Source: Phycisphaerae bacterium
GTDB taxonomy: Bacteria > Chloroflexota > Anaerolineae > 4572-78 > J111
Direction of reading: 5' to 3'
NCBI GenBank assembly: GCA_028285035.1
Contig: JANQQF010000039.1
Location: forward strand, 1 to 64,000
Length of the DNA: 64,000 nt
Shown: piece by piece, positions 35,333 through 43,859 of the stretch
Layout: each line of letters opens with the position of its first letter
How positions within the stretch are numbered: position 1 is the first letter of the stretch
Notes under the pieces: model-generated
Told to the model about the DNA's origin: nothing
Databases searched by the model: none
Seen by the model: the letters and a program-made list of their open reading frames with translations, nothing else
Program-made: the position numbers and the translations under genes

Positions 35333-36241
35333 ATGACGCAAAAAGTTTACAAGACCATACTTATTGCATTAGCCACGCTAATTGGGTTAGCATTGTTACC
35401 TACCATCAATCAAGGTTGGCGCTTACCACAACAAAACAAACTCATTCAAATTAGTCAAGCAGCTGAATTAGCTTCCCCACTAAATCAAACAACCAGTACA
35501 GTTGTTGTCCCCAGCGCCTCGTTTATTCAAGCCGCAGACTTAGATGGGGCAACGAATGATGCTAACAATTGGTTCTTCAACTTTAACGATGGTTCTCTAA
35601 CGAGCACAAGTGCCATCGATGAGATTTGTCTGGTAGCTCCCGTCAATTTGGCAGTCGGCAGCACTATAGAAAATTTTACCGTTTATATGGAAGACAGTTT
35701 TGGTGGGGATAACATTACAGCCTATTTGGATCGTACTAGCTTTTTGGGCACCTGGAATGAATTAGCTCGTGTAAATTCCAGCGGCATCGTTGGGCTAACA
35801 GGAGTTCAAGATAGCACCATCTTAACCACAAATCAAGCCCACATCGTTTCATCCGATCACAATTACCACGTGAGCTTTTGCCTACCAGCAAACAGTGGCG
35901 GCCAAATCAAGGTGTATGGGGTCACCTTAGACGTTACAATCAGTCCAAATTTTTCCGACCTATATTTACCTCTAATCCTGAGTCCAGTGGAAATAATCGT
36001 TGTACCAACAAGTTTGCTCATTACGAATAATACTGGAGCCGATTTGATCTATACGGTGTTTGATACCCCAGAGGGCAACATTACCTGTATCGTACTTAAC
36101 GGTGCGGCTGATTTTCAATGTGGTAATACCTTCACCCCAGGCACTTACAATTTTAGAGCAGTAGCAATTTGTGGCGAGAAGACAGGGATTCGGACGTATC
36201 GTACGGGGAATGACGCACTCACCCCTTTTCGGTGTTTGTAA
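35333..36241 (+). CDS. Secreted protein with one copy of the same domain
   Basis: A 302-aa exported protein. Following an N-terminal membrane segment/signal (about 8-25), residues about 60-205 form one unit of the domain duplicated in the upstream gene (VPSASFIQ, WFFNFNDG, CLVAPVNLAVGSTIENFTVY, KVYGVTLDVTI). Next comes SDLYLPLILSPVEI, a YLPLIL motif like that at the end of the CSLREA protein but internal, and then a C-terminal domain of about 80 residues with four cysteines, suggesting disulfides. Function unknown. The ribosome site is weak. It is a paralogue of its neighbour with a different tail. Confidence 0.77.
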   Translation: MTQKVYKTILIALATLIGLALLPTINQGWRLPQQNKLIQISQAAELASPLNQTTSTVVVPSASFIQAADLDGATNDANNWFFNFNDGSLTSTSAIDEICLVAPVNLAVGSTIENFTVYMEDSFGGDNITAYLDRTSFLGTWNELARVNSSGIVGLTGVQDSTILTTNQAHIVSSDHNYHVSFCLPANSGGQIKVYGVTLDVTISPNFSDLYLPLILSPVEIIVVPTSLLITNNTGADLIYTVFDTPEGNITCIVLNGAADFQCGNTFTPGTYNFRAVAICGEKTGIRTYRTGNDALTPFRCL

Positions 36242-36243
36242 CT

Positions 36244-37287
36244 TCAGCTTAGAAGATAGGCAGCAATGAGTTGGGCCGTATACTCCAAGGACTCACGATG
36301 GGTCCGTTCGTAGTGGTGCGAAGCATCAACCCCAGGGCCAATTAAAGCAACCCGAACGTCACCTCCCGCCTCCCAATAGGCTTCCCCATCAGAGCCATAG
36401 AATGGATAAATATCTGTTTGATATGGAATATTTTCGGATTTTGCCAGATGTTCCAAATGACGACGTAAATCGATGTGATAGGGACCACGGGCATCCTGCG
36501 CACAAATGCCCACAGAAAATTCATCGCAGGTTTGATCTGGGGCAACAACCGCCATATCAATCGCCAGCAGTTCTGTTAAATCATCAGGAAATCCTGTTGA
36601 TGCGCCGTGCCCTACTTCTTCGTAGTTGCTAATGTGAATGGTTGTTCGTTGTTTCGGCTGAAGACCAGCGGCAACCATCGCTTGCAGTGCGCCATAAATC
36701 GCAGCGACCCCTGCTTTGTCGTCTAAATGGCGCGACCGAATAAAGCCAGTTTCCGACACTTCTACACGTGGATCAAAGCTAATAAAATCGCCCACTCGAA
36801 TCCCCAGTGATTTTGTATCGTCATCGGATGTGGTCCGGGCATCAATCCGGACCTCCATATTCTTGTTTGTCCGTTTCGCATCCGTCTCTTCATAGGTGTG
36901 AGCGTGCATAGAGGCTGCTGTTGGCAAAATTGTACCGCGATAAATCTCACCATTACTGGCGTAAATAGTCACCCCTTCACCTTCAACCGAGTTCCAAACC
37001 CAACCACCGAGTTGAGTCATTCGCAAACGACCACTCTCTTTGATCTCACGAACCATTGCCCCCAGCGTGTCAACGTGGGCCGTGATTGCCCGAGGTGAGT
37101 CATCATTTTCACCAGCCCAAGTCCCAACTAACAAACCTTTTGGGGTAGTGCCCATTGAAAAAGACAACGAGGCAAATTGTTCCTGAACATAGGTAATTGC
37201 AGGGCCAGCATTTCCAGTTGGACTCGGAATATTGAGCAGATCCACCAGAAATGCTACCATTTTATCTACATCAATCTTAAGTGTCAT
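36244..37287 (-). CDS. M42-family metallo-aminopeptidase/endoglucanase-like
   Basis: A 347-aa enzyme of peptidase family M42 (tetrahedral aminopeptidases, earlier called endoglucanase M). Metal-binding and catalytic positions are visible in AITAHVDTLGAM, RHLDDKAGVAAIY, SNYEEVGHGAS, LLAIDMAVVAPDQ and GVDASHHYERTHRESL. It would trim N-terminal residues from peptides in the cytoplasm. AAGAGG six bases before the ATG at 37287 sets the start. It follows the SDR gene by 43 bases and may be in the same transcript. Confidence 0.92.
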   Translation of the reverse strand: MTLKIDVDKMVAFLVDLLNIPSPTGNAGPAITYVQEQFASLSFSMGTTPKGLLVGTWAGENDDSPRAITAHVDTLGAMVREIKESGRLRMTQLGGWVWNSVEGEGVTIYASNGEIYRGTILPTAASMHAHTYEETDAKRTNKNMEVRIDARTTSDDDTKSLGIRVGDFISFDPRVEVSETGFIRSRHLDDKAGVAAIYGALQAMVAAGLQPKQRTTIHISNYEEVGHGASTGFPDDLTELLAIDMAVVAPDQTCDEFSVGICAQDARGPYHIDLRRHLEHLAKSENIPYQTDIYPFYGSDGEAYWEAGGDVRVALIGPGVDASHHYERTHRESLEYTAQLIAAYLLS

Positions 37288-37330
37288 AGATAACCTCTTT
37301 CTTGGGCCAATCAACAGACCCCATCGCAAT

Positions 37331-38035
37331 TTACCACGCCATCAGGGTTCGGTCTTCGAAAAACAAGCCGCTGGGGCCATCATCTGGCAATAGGGCTAAC
37401 CAAACCATTGTATCAGCGCCCTCAGTTACCGTACGAGGCGCATCATCACCACCCATTTCGGTGCGAACCCAGCCTGGTGACGCCGTATTAATCAAAATAT
37501 TCGTGTCTGCCACCTCTTGCGCCAGAATTGCAGTGATCCCATTAAGGGCAATTTTTGATGTTCGATAGGCCAGACCAGAGCCGCCTATTTCGCTCAATTG
37601 AGATAATTTGCTAGACACATTGACAATACGACCATAATTGTGTTTCTTCATGAGAGGAATAGCTGCTTGGCACAATTGCAACGCCCCATACACATTTGTT
37701 TCAATCGTTCGCCGGACAGTGTTTAAATCGACGCTTAAGCCAGGTTGCCCCTTATCCAAGAAAATACCCGCATTATTGATCAAAATATCAAAACGACCAT
37801 ATTCGCCTTGCACGATTGTGATAAAGGCGGCAATACTTTCTGGATCGGTTATGTCTAACAAAAGAAGCTGGGCTTTTAAGCCTTCACTTTTTAGTTGATT
37901 GACAGCAACTTGTCCTTTTTCCTCATCACGTGACGTTAGAATAACTTTAATATCTGGTTGTTGGGCCAATTGGCGGCAAATCTCCAAACCAATTCCCCTA
38001 TTGCCACCGGTAACAACGGCTATTTTTTGGGTCAT
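37331..38035 (-). CDS. Short-chain dehydrogenase/reductase (carbonyl reductase-like)
   Basis: A 234-aa NAD(P)-dependent SDR enzyme. It has the cofactor loop TGGNRGIGLEI, the NNAG motif in ILINNAGIF, the catalytic Ser in VNVSS and Tyr/Lys in AYRTSK, and PGWVRTEMGG afterwards. The overall layout resembles carbonyl reductases. Its ATG overlaps the stop of the kinase gene at 38032-39192 in an ATGA arrangement, showing translational coupling. Substrate unknown. Confidence 0.92.
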   Translation of the reverse strand: MTQKIAVVTGGNRGIGLEICRQLAQQPDIKVILTSRDEEKGQVAVNQLKSEGLKAQLLLLDITDPESIAAFITIVQGEYGRFDILINNAGIFLDKGQPGLSVDLNTVRRTIETNVYGALQLCQAAIPLMKKHNYGRIVNVSSKLSQLSEIGGSGLAYRTSKIALNGITAILAQEVADTNILINTASPGWVRTEMGGDDAPRTVTEGADTMVWLALLPDDGPSGLFFEDRTLMAW

Positions 38036-39192
38036 ACATCATCCTCAAAATTAAATATCAGTTTAGCTTGGGGTAAATAAAAGCTCAGAATGGAGCCTGG
38101 CTCAATAGAGGCTACACTTTCCACCTCAACCCAACCTCCCAATTTTTCAATAATCTCACGGGCGACCGCTAAGCCTAAATCAGTCCCACGAATGTCGGCC
38201 TGATTTAGCCGTTCAAACCGGGGAAATAACTCCGTCTCCTGCTCTTCTATTAAAGAAGGACCATTATCTTTTACCCAAAATTGAACCATCTCATTCTCGC
38301 GTAAGGTGGAGCCAAGTTCTATTCGCGGTGATTGTTCATTGCGCTTAATAGCCTGACTAATATAACTAATCCATACTTCTTCAATCCAGGGTGTATAGCC
38401 AAAAGCATCACACCAAGTATTAGGTTCGACCAACTCAACATTGTGTGTCGTCAACAATCGACTCAAATGTTGCTTAGCTTTAACAACAATACTCGTCATA
38501 TCTAATGGATGAATTGCTGGGGTATCAACCCGAACACTAACGAGAAACATCAACTCATCAAGCATCCGATCCAATCGACGACTATTTCGACTGATGACAT
38601 TCAGATCATTTTGAATATCTTCAATTGTCATCTGCGAGCCAAATTTTTGCAAGTAATCACCATAGCTAATTACTGCACCCAGCGGATTACGTAAATTATG
38701 GGTAATCATTTGGGTAAACCCAACAATCTCATCCAAATTAGCCTGATGTTCTCCCTCATAGCCTTTCAGGGCCACAGCCTGCTGATCAAGATTTCGACGA
38801 GTCCGAGCCAGTTGAAGATATGGCAACAATTGAGCCAATACTTCCTCAGCTACCACTGGTTTAACCCAGTATCCTGCAATATGATATTGAAAAGCAGCCA
38901 ATTTATGCTCATTTGTAGTAGCAATAATAAAAGTTGGCACTGCCGCTAAATGCTTGTTTTGGCTCAATGTTTGGCAAATCACTAGATCATTAGGAGCAGT
39001 GGCTAAATCAAGCAGAATCGCATCAGGAATATCCTCCTGTGCCAGAGCGATAGCATTTTCATAACTAGCAATTGAGACACTAACTCCAATTGCTTCTTGA
39101 AGTTCGCCAAACCAATTACCGTTACAATCCAATTCTGGATTATGTGTGATGTATAGTAGACGTGTTTCTGCAAATACTTGAGAACGAGTCAC
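38032..39192 (-). CDS. Receiver-like/histidine kinase protein with degenerate receiver
   Basis: A 386-aa soluble protein. Residues about 8-125 have the receiver fold (DAILLDLATAP and a terminal GYWVKP), but the acidic pair normally found after strand 1 is missing (LLYITHNPEL in place of VVDDE). The kinase core follows: phospho-acceptor His in QMITHNLRNPLGAVISYGDY near 164, and ATP-binding motifs WVKDNGPSL and GTDLGLAVAREIIEKLGG. With no transmembrane helix it is a cytoplasmic kinase whose receiver probably cannot coordinate Mg2+ normally. It overlaps the SDR gene by four bases. Confidence 0.88.
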   Translation of the reverse strand: MTRSQVFAETRLLYITHNPELDCNGNWFGELQEAIGVSVSIASYENAIALAQEDIPDAILLDLATAPNDLVICQTLSQNKHLAAVPTFIIATTNEHKLAAFQYHIAGYWVKPVVAEEVLAQLLPYLQLARTRRNLDQQAVALKGYEGEHQANLDEIVGFTQMITHNLRNPLGAVISYGDYLQKFGSQMTIEDIQNDLNVISRNSRRLDRMLDELMFLVSVRVDTPAIHPLDMTSIVVKAKQHLSRLLTTHNVELVEPNTWCDAFGYTPWIEEVWISYISQAIKRNEQSPRIELGSTLRENEMVQFWVKDNGPSLIEEQETELFPRFERLNQADIRGTDLGLAVAREIIEKLGGWVEVESVASIEPGSILSFYLPQAKLIFNFEDDV

Positions 39193-39230
39193 GATGCCTC
39201 TTTGCTGGTTTCTAGTTAGATTTTGGGGTT

Positions 39231-39274
39231 AAGTGTGCAGTTTAAAGTTAGAGAGAAGAAACTGCGACACACTT
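39231..39274. repeat. AAGTGTGTCGCAGTTT inverted repeat
   Basis: AAGTGTGCAGTTT (39231-39243) and AAACTGCGACACACTT (39259-39274) pair apart from a three-base difference. The second arm overlaps the stop of the M29 peptidase gene by two bases. It could serve as that gene's terminator or be a dispersed repeat. Confidence 0.55.
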
Positions 39275-40379
39275 AGACTTGAAACACCCCATCTTTATAA
39301 AACAGGTCACCATCGACCAAAATTTCACCACCATCTCGCATGTCACAAATCATATCCCAATGGACAGATGATGTATTGACACTACCACTTTGTGGATAGC
39401 CTTGGCCGACTGCCATATGGACAGTCCCACCAATTTTTTCATCAAACAAAATTGAGCCTGTAAATCGTTGAATATCATTATTTGAGCCAATGGCAAATTC
39501 ACCCAACCGTCGCGCCCCAGGATCAGTATCGAGGGTGTTGATGAGGAATGCTTCATTTTTGGTCGCGGTTGCTTTTGTTACCAGACCGTCTTTAAAGGTG
39601 AGATGCGCGCCAACCACTTCATTATCACGATAATAAGCCGGATAGGTGAAGTTTACCCAACCATTGACGCTATCCTCCACTGGCCCAGTAAAAATCTCAC
39701 CATCAGGAAAGTTGGATCGACCAGACGCCGCCAAAAACGTACGGCCTTCAATCGACATTTCCATATCGATATTTTTACCGCGAACCTGAAAATGTTTTTT
39801 ACCCGCCAGATACTCAACCAACCGTTGATGTTGTTTATCAACTGCTTTCCAGGCAGCGACGGGGTCATCTAGATGAAGTTTAGCAGCCTTAAAAACAAAA
39901 TCAGCGAATTGGTTGCGTGACATTCCAGCGGCCTGAGCATACCCATGTGTAGGGAATTGTGTGGTACAACGCCGTAAACTCCCGTTACCTTCGCGCTCCA
40001 TCTGAATTTCAATGAGGGCAAACGCGGCACTAGAACGAGCCTTTTGGAAGGCTGGAGAATAATCTGACAAGGCCCGAGGATTTTCAGAAGCATCAATTCG
40101 AATCAAGGCGTCACACGTTTCATACATTAATTTTAGCATTGGATTAGGAACAGCCAGAAGAGCCTCATCATCACTGGCCTCAATCGCCAACGAGTCTTCA
40201 TCACGAAGATGGATATACGTAAAAATTTCAGCACCAGCCTTTAAGCCGTAGTGATACAAAGCCTGCACCAGAGGTTCTGCAGCTGGGCTTGTGCTGCGAA
40301 TGAGCACACGCTCACCAGGTTTGACCGCAAGGGAATAATTGATTAAAACATCGGCCATTTTTTGAATACGGGCGTCCAT
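39273..40379 (-). CDS. M29-family thermophilic-type aminopeptidase
   Basis: A 368-aa protein of peptidase family M29 (AmpS/aminopeptidase T type), two-metal enzymes removing N-terminal residues. Typical sequence includes INYSLAVKPGERVLIRS, a central FPDGEIFTGPVEDSVNGWV with the Glu ligands, LGEFAIGSNNDI and VHMAVGQGYP, and SSVHWDMICDMRDGGEI near the end with a His and Asp ligands. The ATG at 40379 follows AAGGA by ten bases; the longer frame upstream crosses a hairpin and is rejected. Confidence 0.92.
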   Translation of the reverse strand: MDARIQKMADVLINYSLAVKPGERVLIRSTSPAAEPLVQALYHYGLKAGAEIFTYIHLRDEDSLAIEASDDEALLAVPNPMLKLMYETCDALIRIDASENPRALSDYSPAFQKARSSAAFALIEIQMEREGNGSLRRCTTQFPTHGYAQAAGMSRNQFADFVFKAAKLHLDDPVAAWKAVDKQHQRLVEYLAGKKHFQVRGKNIDMEMSIEGRTFLAASGRSNFPDGEIFTGPVEDSVNGWVNFTYPAYYRDNEVVGAHLTFKDGLVTKATATKNEAFLINTLDTDPGARRLGEFAIGSNNDIQRFTGSILFDEKIGGTVHMAVGQGYPQSGSVNTSSVHWDMICDMRDGGEILVDGDLFYKDGVFQV

Positions 40380-40435
40380 TGACAGGAGATCCTTTCCTAA
40401 GTAGGGCTGATTGAACAAATAGACGGGAACAAAGA

Positions 40436-40466
40436 AAAATGCTATCTGAGGGTTTAGATAGCATTT
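40436..40466 (-). terminator. Rho-independent terminator after the acyltransferase gene
   Basis: On the minus strand AAATGCTATCT pairs with AGATAGCATTT across an eight-base loop, followed by TTCTTT. It lies about 75 bases after the acyltransferase stop and about 55 bases before the M29 start, so it either ends the upstream transcript or acts as an attenuator in the M29 leader. Confidence 0.75.
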
Positions 40467-40540
40467 TAAAGGTTGTAAACTCACTAAATTCGCAGTATAG
40501 CATAAGCTTTAGGCTTAGACAACGTTACTGACAAAGGCAC

Positions 40541-41920
40541 TTATCCGGCTGAAGCCATTTGCACGGCCTCAAACACCTGCTCGCTCAAATTATGGCGCTG
40601 TTGGGTTAAATTTTTGGTGAGGTCTTGGCGGCGAAAACGTATCCAGCCCGAGGCAAGAAGCTGCTTGAAACGACGCCAGCGTTCACCCCAACGTAGGGCA
40701 ATATAACCTAACAGCGGAGCGACTACAAGTAGGCCAAGTCCCCAACCAATCCCTAGCCACACACCAACAACAATAGCCTCAACTAGCCAGCCGGCAAAGA
40801 CCAAAATAGCCCCACTAATTAATTTGAACGTTCCCAATAAATCGGTGTATTGCCCCGTTAATTTAGTGGCAATCGGTCGGGCGAGACGATAGGGACCAAA
40901 GCTCAAAATAAAACCGGCGATCGCAAAGGGTAACATAACAATCAACCACAAGATTCGATATAACAACATCCAGGGTTTGATAATGGGTAACTCCAATGTC
41001 CACGGATCAGAGATACCCAGCGTTTGTAAGGTGCTCGCGTAATCTCGGGCTTGCTGAGCGATACGTTCCAAATGGAGTGGATTATGCTTTCGGAGGTAGT
41101 GATAGGTATCTACGAGTTTCGTAGTCCATTCGTGATGTTCAGGCAGCTTGAGTCGTTTATCCGTCGGGGAGGTCCAGGCGGCCAACACGGGAATCACAGC
41201 CAACAACTCGGAATTCTCAGCCTCAAGCACAACGTCCTCTAACCCTGCCCGAATACGACGAGTCACCGTCCGTACGGTCTGCACCTCTTCCAAAGCGTAG
41301 GCTTCAGCATACTCCTCCAGCGTGAAGGATTGCCCAATCACCAATAAAACCGAGGTTCGAAACAGCGATTTGTTTTCATACCACAAGCCGACAGGCACAA
41401 TGGGCATGTTCCCCTGCCAACCTGCTTCGGCCTCCGTGCTTAGAGCAATACGCGCCGCGCCTGTCCGCAACTCAAGCAAATGTGACTCGGAGTGACTCTT
41501 TCCTTCCGGGAATAAAGCCATTGCGCCTCCTTGATGAAGTAGTTCTCGTGATCGTGCAAAAATCACCTCATTTCGCTCCTTCGCATCGCCCGTTGGACCA
41601 CCGGGCTGGCCTTCGTCGCGTTTACGGTAAATGGGCAAGGCCCCAAACGACTCGCAGAAAAATTTCCCGAATGGATTACCAAACAGCGTACTTTTCGCCC
41701 AAAAAGAAATCTGTCGATTGAGCGCAATCATCAAGAGCAGCGGGTCCAGCAAACCATTGGGATGATTTAAGACAAATATGGCAGATTTAGATGTGGGTAA
41801 ATTTTCTAATCCATCAACAGCAATGCGTGGATAAAAAAGATGAACCAACCGAAAAATGACAAATCGAACAAATTTTTGAAAGCCATTGAACTCGGTTAAA
41901 TCTTTGACACTTGAAGTCAT
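40541..41920 (-). CDS. PlsC/GPAT-like glycerolipid acyltransferase
   Basis: A 459-aa membrane-associated acyltransferase. The N-terminal domain has FVLNHPNGLLDPLLL, a variant of the H-x4-D catalytic motif with five residues between, as in eukaryote-type Sct1/Gat enzymes, and FPEGKSHSESHLL as the substrate-binding motif. The C-terminal third has two to three hydrophobic spans (about 305-325, 365-415). It would acylate glycerol-3-phosphate, lysophosphatidate or a similar acceptor. GGAGAG precedes the ATG. The upstream gene starts 12 bases away, so an operon is likely. Confidence 0.88.
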   Translation of the reverse strand: MTSSVKDLTEFNGFQKFVRFVIFRLVHLFYPRIAVDGLENLPTSKSAIFVLNHPNGLLDPLLLMIALNRQISFWAKSTLFGNPFGKFFCESFGALPIYRKRDEGQPGGPTGDAKERNEVIFARSRELLHQGGAMALFPEGKSHSESHLLELRTGAARIALSTEAEAGWQGNMPIVPVGLWYENKSLFRTSVLLVIGQSFTLEEYAEAYALEEVQTVRTVTRRIRAGLEDVVLEAENSELLAVIPVLAAWTSPTDKRLKLPEHHEWTTKLVDTYHYLRKHNPLHLERIAQQARDYASTLQTLGISDPWTLELPIIKPWMLLYRILWLIVMLPFAIAGFILSFGPYRLARPIATKLTGQYTDLLGTFKLISGAILVFAGWLVEAIVVGVWLGIGWGLGLLVVAPLLGYIALRWGERWRRFKQLLASGWIRFRRQDLTKNLTQQRHNLSEQVFEAVQMASAG

Positions 41921-41931
41921 AGCAAACTCTC

Positions 41932-42891
41932 CTATCTTAGGATCACTTCCCCAAAGGTGCGTCGCAAAATCCGTAACGTATTCTCAGAAAGACCACATTG
42001 CTTTAAGACAATACAACGGAGTTGTTGGTAGCGTGGGCCTCGTACCGGATCGGTATCATTCCCTACCTGAACGAGAAATCGCTCTACCGCCTCATCCGTG
42101 GCGTGTAGAATGAGAACACCCTCGAAATCAAACAGTTTCTGATGTTCAAACCAATTAACATGTATAATACCTTCCCGCCCTTCTTTCAGATAGGACATGC
42201 GATCATCTAACTCAACCACAACCATCTGTTGCAAAAACTCACGACTTTGCCCACAGGTTCGACACCCGTAGTAAGTCATTGGAATAATTGAGACATCCGT
42301 AATTAAATATTTTTTACCTTGAGTCAGACAGATAGAGCAAATATAGTTCTCAGGGGGTTCCCCCCAACGTGCCTTTGTATCTTTAACAATCATCCGTAGT
42401 AATTGCAGCCCCATCTGGTGTAGGTCAGGATCAGCTTTACGAACCACAGCTTGTAGAAGGGGGACGATTTTACCACCTAAATACCAAATCAAAACGAAAT
42501 CATCCGCTAATTTTGTGGCTGTCTCCAGTAATAAAATGACATCAAGCTCTATATTCTTCCGAATAAAACGTAAATATTGCCCATCGCCACTGATGGTCAA
42601 CTCACCCTCTAGGAAGGCCGATTGATCAGACGTTAGGAGGCTAAACATATCCTGGGTATTTTCAAGAGGCGGGGCTATATCACTGAGTTGGGTGGCAACT
42701 GCCAAATCATAATTTACTCGTACAACTAAGCGGGTGTAGGTTCTCTGAACGGAGACATCCCTCCCGCCTGATTGAACCTGCTCCGAGCGAGTAAATACAT
42801 CCAAGACCAAGTTATGATGTCCATATTTCCCTTGTATTGCTGATCGAGCTGGCACAAATATCAGATCAGTCGAGGCGATTGATTTTTCCAC
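41932..42891 (-). CDS. Protein of unknown function with a four-cysteine metal site
   Basis: A 319-aa soluble protein I do not recognise. Residues about 180-215 carry CSIC and, 25 residues later, CRTC, a zinc-ribbon-like pair. The N-terminal 110 residues are beta-rich. The C-terminal part (HVNWFEHQKLFDFEGVLILH, DTDPVRGPRYQQLRC) could be a small domain in which DPVRGPRYQQ resembles linker segments in conflict-type or signalling proteins, without a firm match. The start is GTG at 42889-42891. Twelve bases separate it from the acyltransferase gene. Confidence 0.7.
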   Translation of the reverse strand: MEKSIASTDLIFVPARSAIQGKYGHHNLVLDVFTRSEQVQSGGRDVSVQRTYTRLVVRVNYDLAVATQLSDIAPPLENTQDMFSLLTSDQSAFLEGELTISGDGQYLRFIRKNIELDVILLLETATKLADDFVLIWYLGGKIVPLLQAVVRKADPDLHQMGLQLLRMIVKDTKARWGEPPENYICSICLTQGKKYLITDVSIIPMTYYGCRTCGQSREFLQQMVVVELDDRMSYLKEGREGIIHVNWFEHQKLFDFEGVLILHATDEAVERFLVQVGNDTDPVRGPRYQQLRCIVLKQCGLSENTLRILRRTFGEVILR

Positions 42892-43044
42892 AACATCACC
42901 CAGGTTTCTGCCATAATTCTTATGATAAGTCCAATTAACAGCTACTCGTGATTGTATCAGAAAAGTAAAATTACGCCCCTAACAAAAGTTAGGATAAAAT
43001 CAACAGATTATCAAATAGGTGAAAATCCGTCAATCCTGCCGATC

Positions 43045-43677
43045 CTATTCCAAACTAAGAACCTGATAGGCTGACGGATGCACCGTGGGGACAAAGCCTT
43101 CTTTTATTGTTCGAATAACTGAAGATGGGGTCAATACTTCAACAATTTGTTGTGTGGGGCGTTCAACAGTCTGAGTATAACCTGCGGGGGTCCAGAGGAG
43201 CAACCGATCACTCCATAAAAGATAAGGCTCCATATTTGAGCCAAAAGAAATAAATGCGCCATCTGGGAGAGAGTCAATCGGGACCTCAAGAGAATTAGCC
43301 AATCGTTCGCGATGCAAGGCGGCATCGATAACATCAACTTTGGGCAATGGTCCATCTGTTAAGTCTGGATTTGCCGCCGCCCATACCTCACGAAATTCAT
43401 TAAAATGGGGTCGCATACACTCGGCACAAGGACGATGGCCAGCCGCCAAAGCCGTGGCTTCATCAAGAAAAAAGAGTTCAGTGTAACGATTGGGGGCCAT
43501 CACCTGCCGCCGCCGCCCTTTGAAGGACAATTGGCAAAATATCCACCGTTTCGCACGAAATGGCCGTCGAATACGCTGCTGCTCGTCGTGCAACACCCCA
43601 CGATTGCCCATCAGAGTACCACGAGCAGAGGTCGTAATGATTTGGCTATCGGGGGTCACACGATTTTGTTTTGGCAT
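43045..43677 (-). CDS. Conserved protein of unknown function with HRPC-x2-C motif
   Basis: A 210-aa soluble protein. The motif LAAGHRPCAECMRPHFNEF near residue 80 resembles the Cys-x-x-Cys site of Ada-type metal-binding domains, though the other two cysteines of Ada are not obvious. Around it are GNRGVLHD near the N-terminus and WTPAGYT toward the C-terminus. I take it as a conserved hypothetical. The ribosome site is weak, so the start is uncertain. Confidence 0.72.
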   Translation of the reverse strand: MPKQNRVTPDSQIITTSARGTLMGNRGVLHDEQQRIRRPFRAKRWIFCQLSFKGRRRQVMAPNRYTELFFLDEATALAAGHRPCAECMRPHFNEFREVWAAANPDLTDGPLPKVDVIDAALHRERLANSLEVPIDSLPDGAFISFGSNMEPYLLWSDRLLLWTPAGYTQTVERPTQQIVEVLTPSSVIRTIKEGFVPTVHPSAYQVLSLE

Positions 43678-43821
43678 AAGTTTTGGTCTTTCACAGTGGG
43701 CCTGGCGTAGGGTTAGCGTAGGGTAAACGGCGAGTTTTCATAATGTTTACGTCAAGTTGATTCGCTTGACTGGATGTATAGTATAGTTGCTTGCAAAAAA
43801 CATTCTTTTCTCCTCCTTTTT

Positions 43822-43854
43822 AAGAAAGCCGAGACCGAGCAACTCGGCTTTCTT
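43822..43854. terminator. 12-bp perfect hairpin
   Basis: AAGAAAGCCGAG (43822-43833) pairs perfectly with CTCGGCTTTCTT (43843-43854). It follows the stop of the GNAT gene on the minus strand but is followed there by A residues. On the plus strand it is followed by GATTCTT, so it may instead end a plus-strand transcript. Confidence 0.6.
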
Positions 43855-43859
43855 GATTC

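Noticed and set aside
38032..38035. Frameshift between the SDR and histidine kinase genes
   Set aside because: The four-base overlap is a normal ATGA coupling; both proteins are complete.
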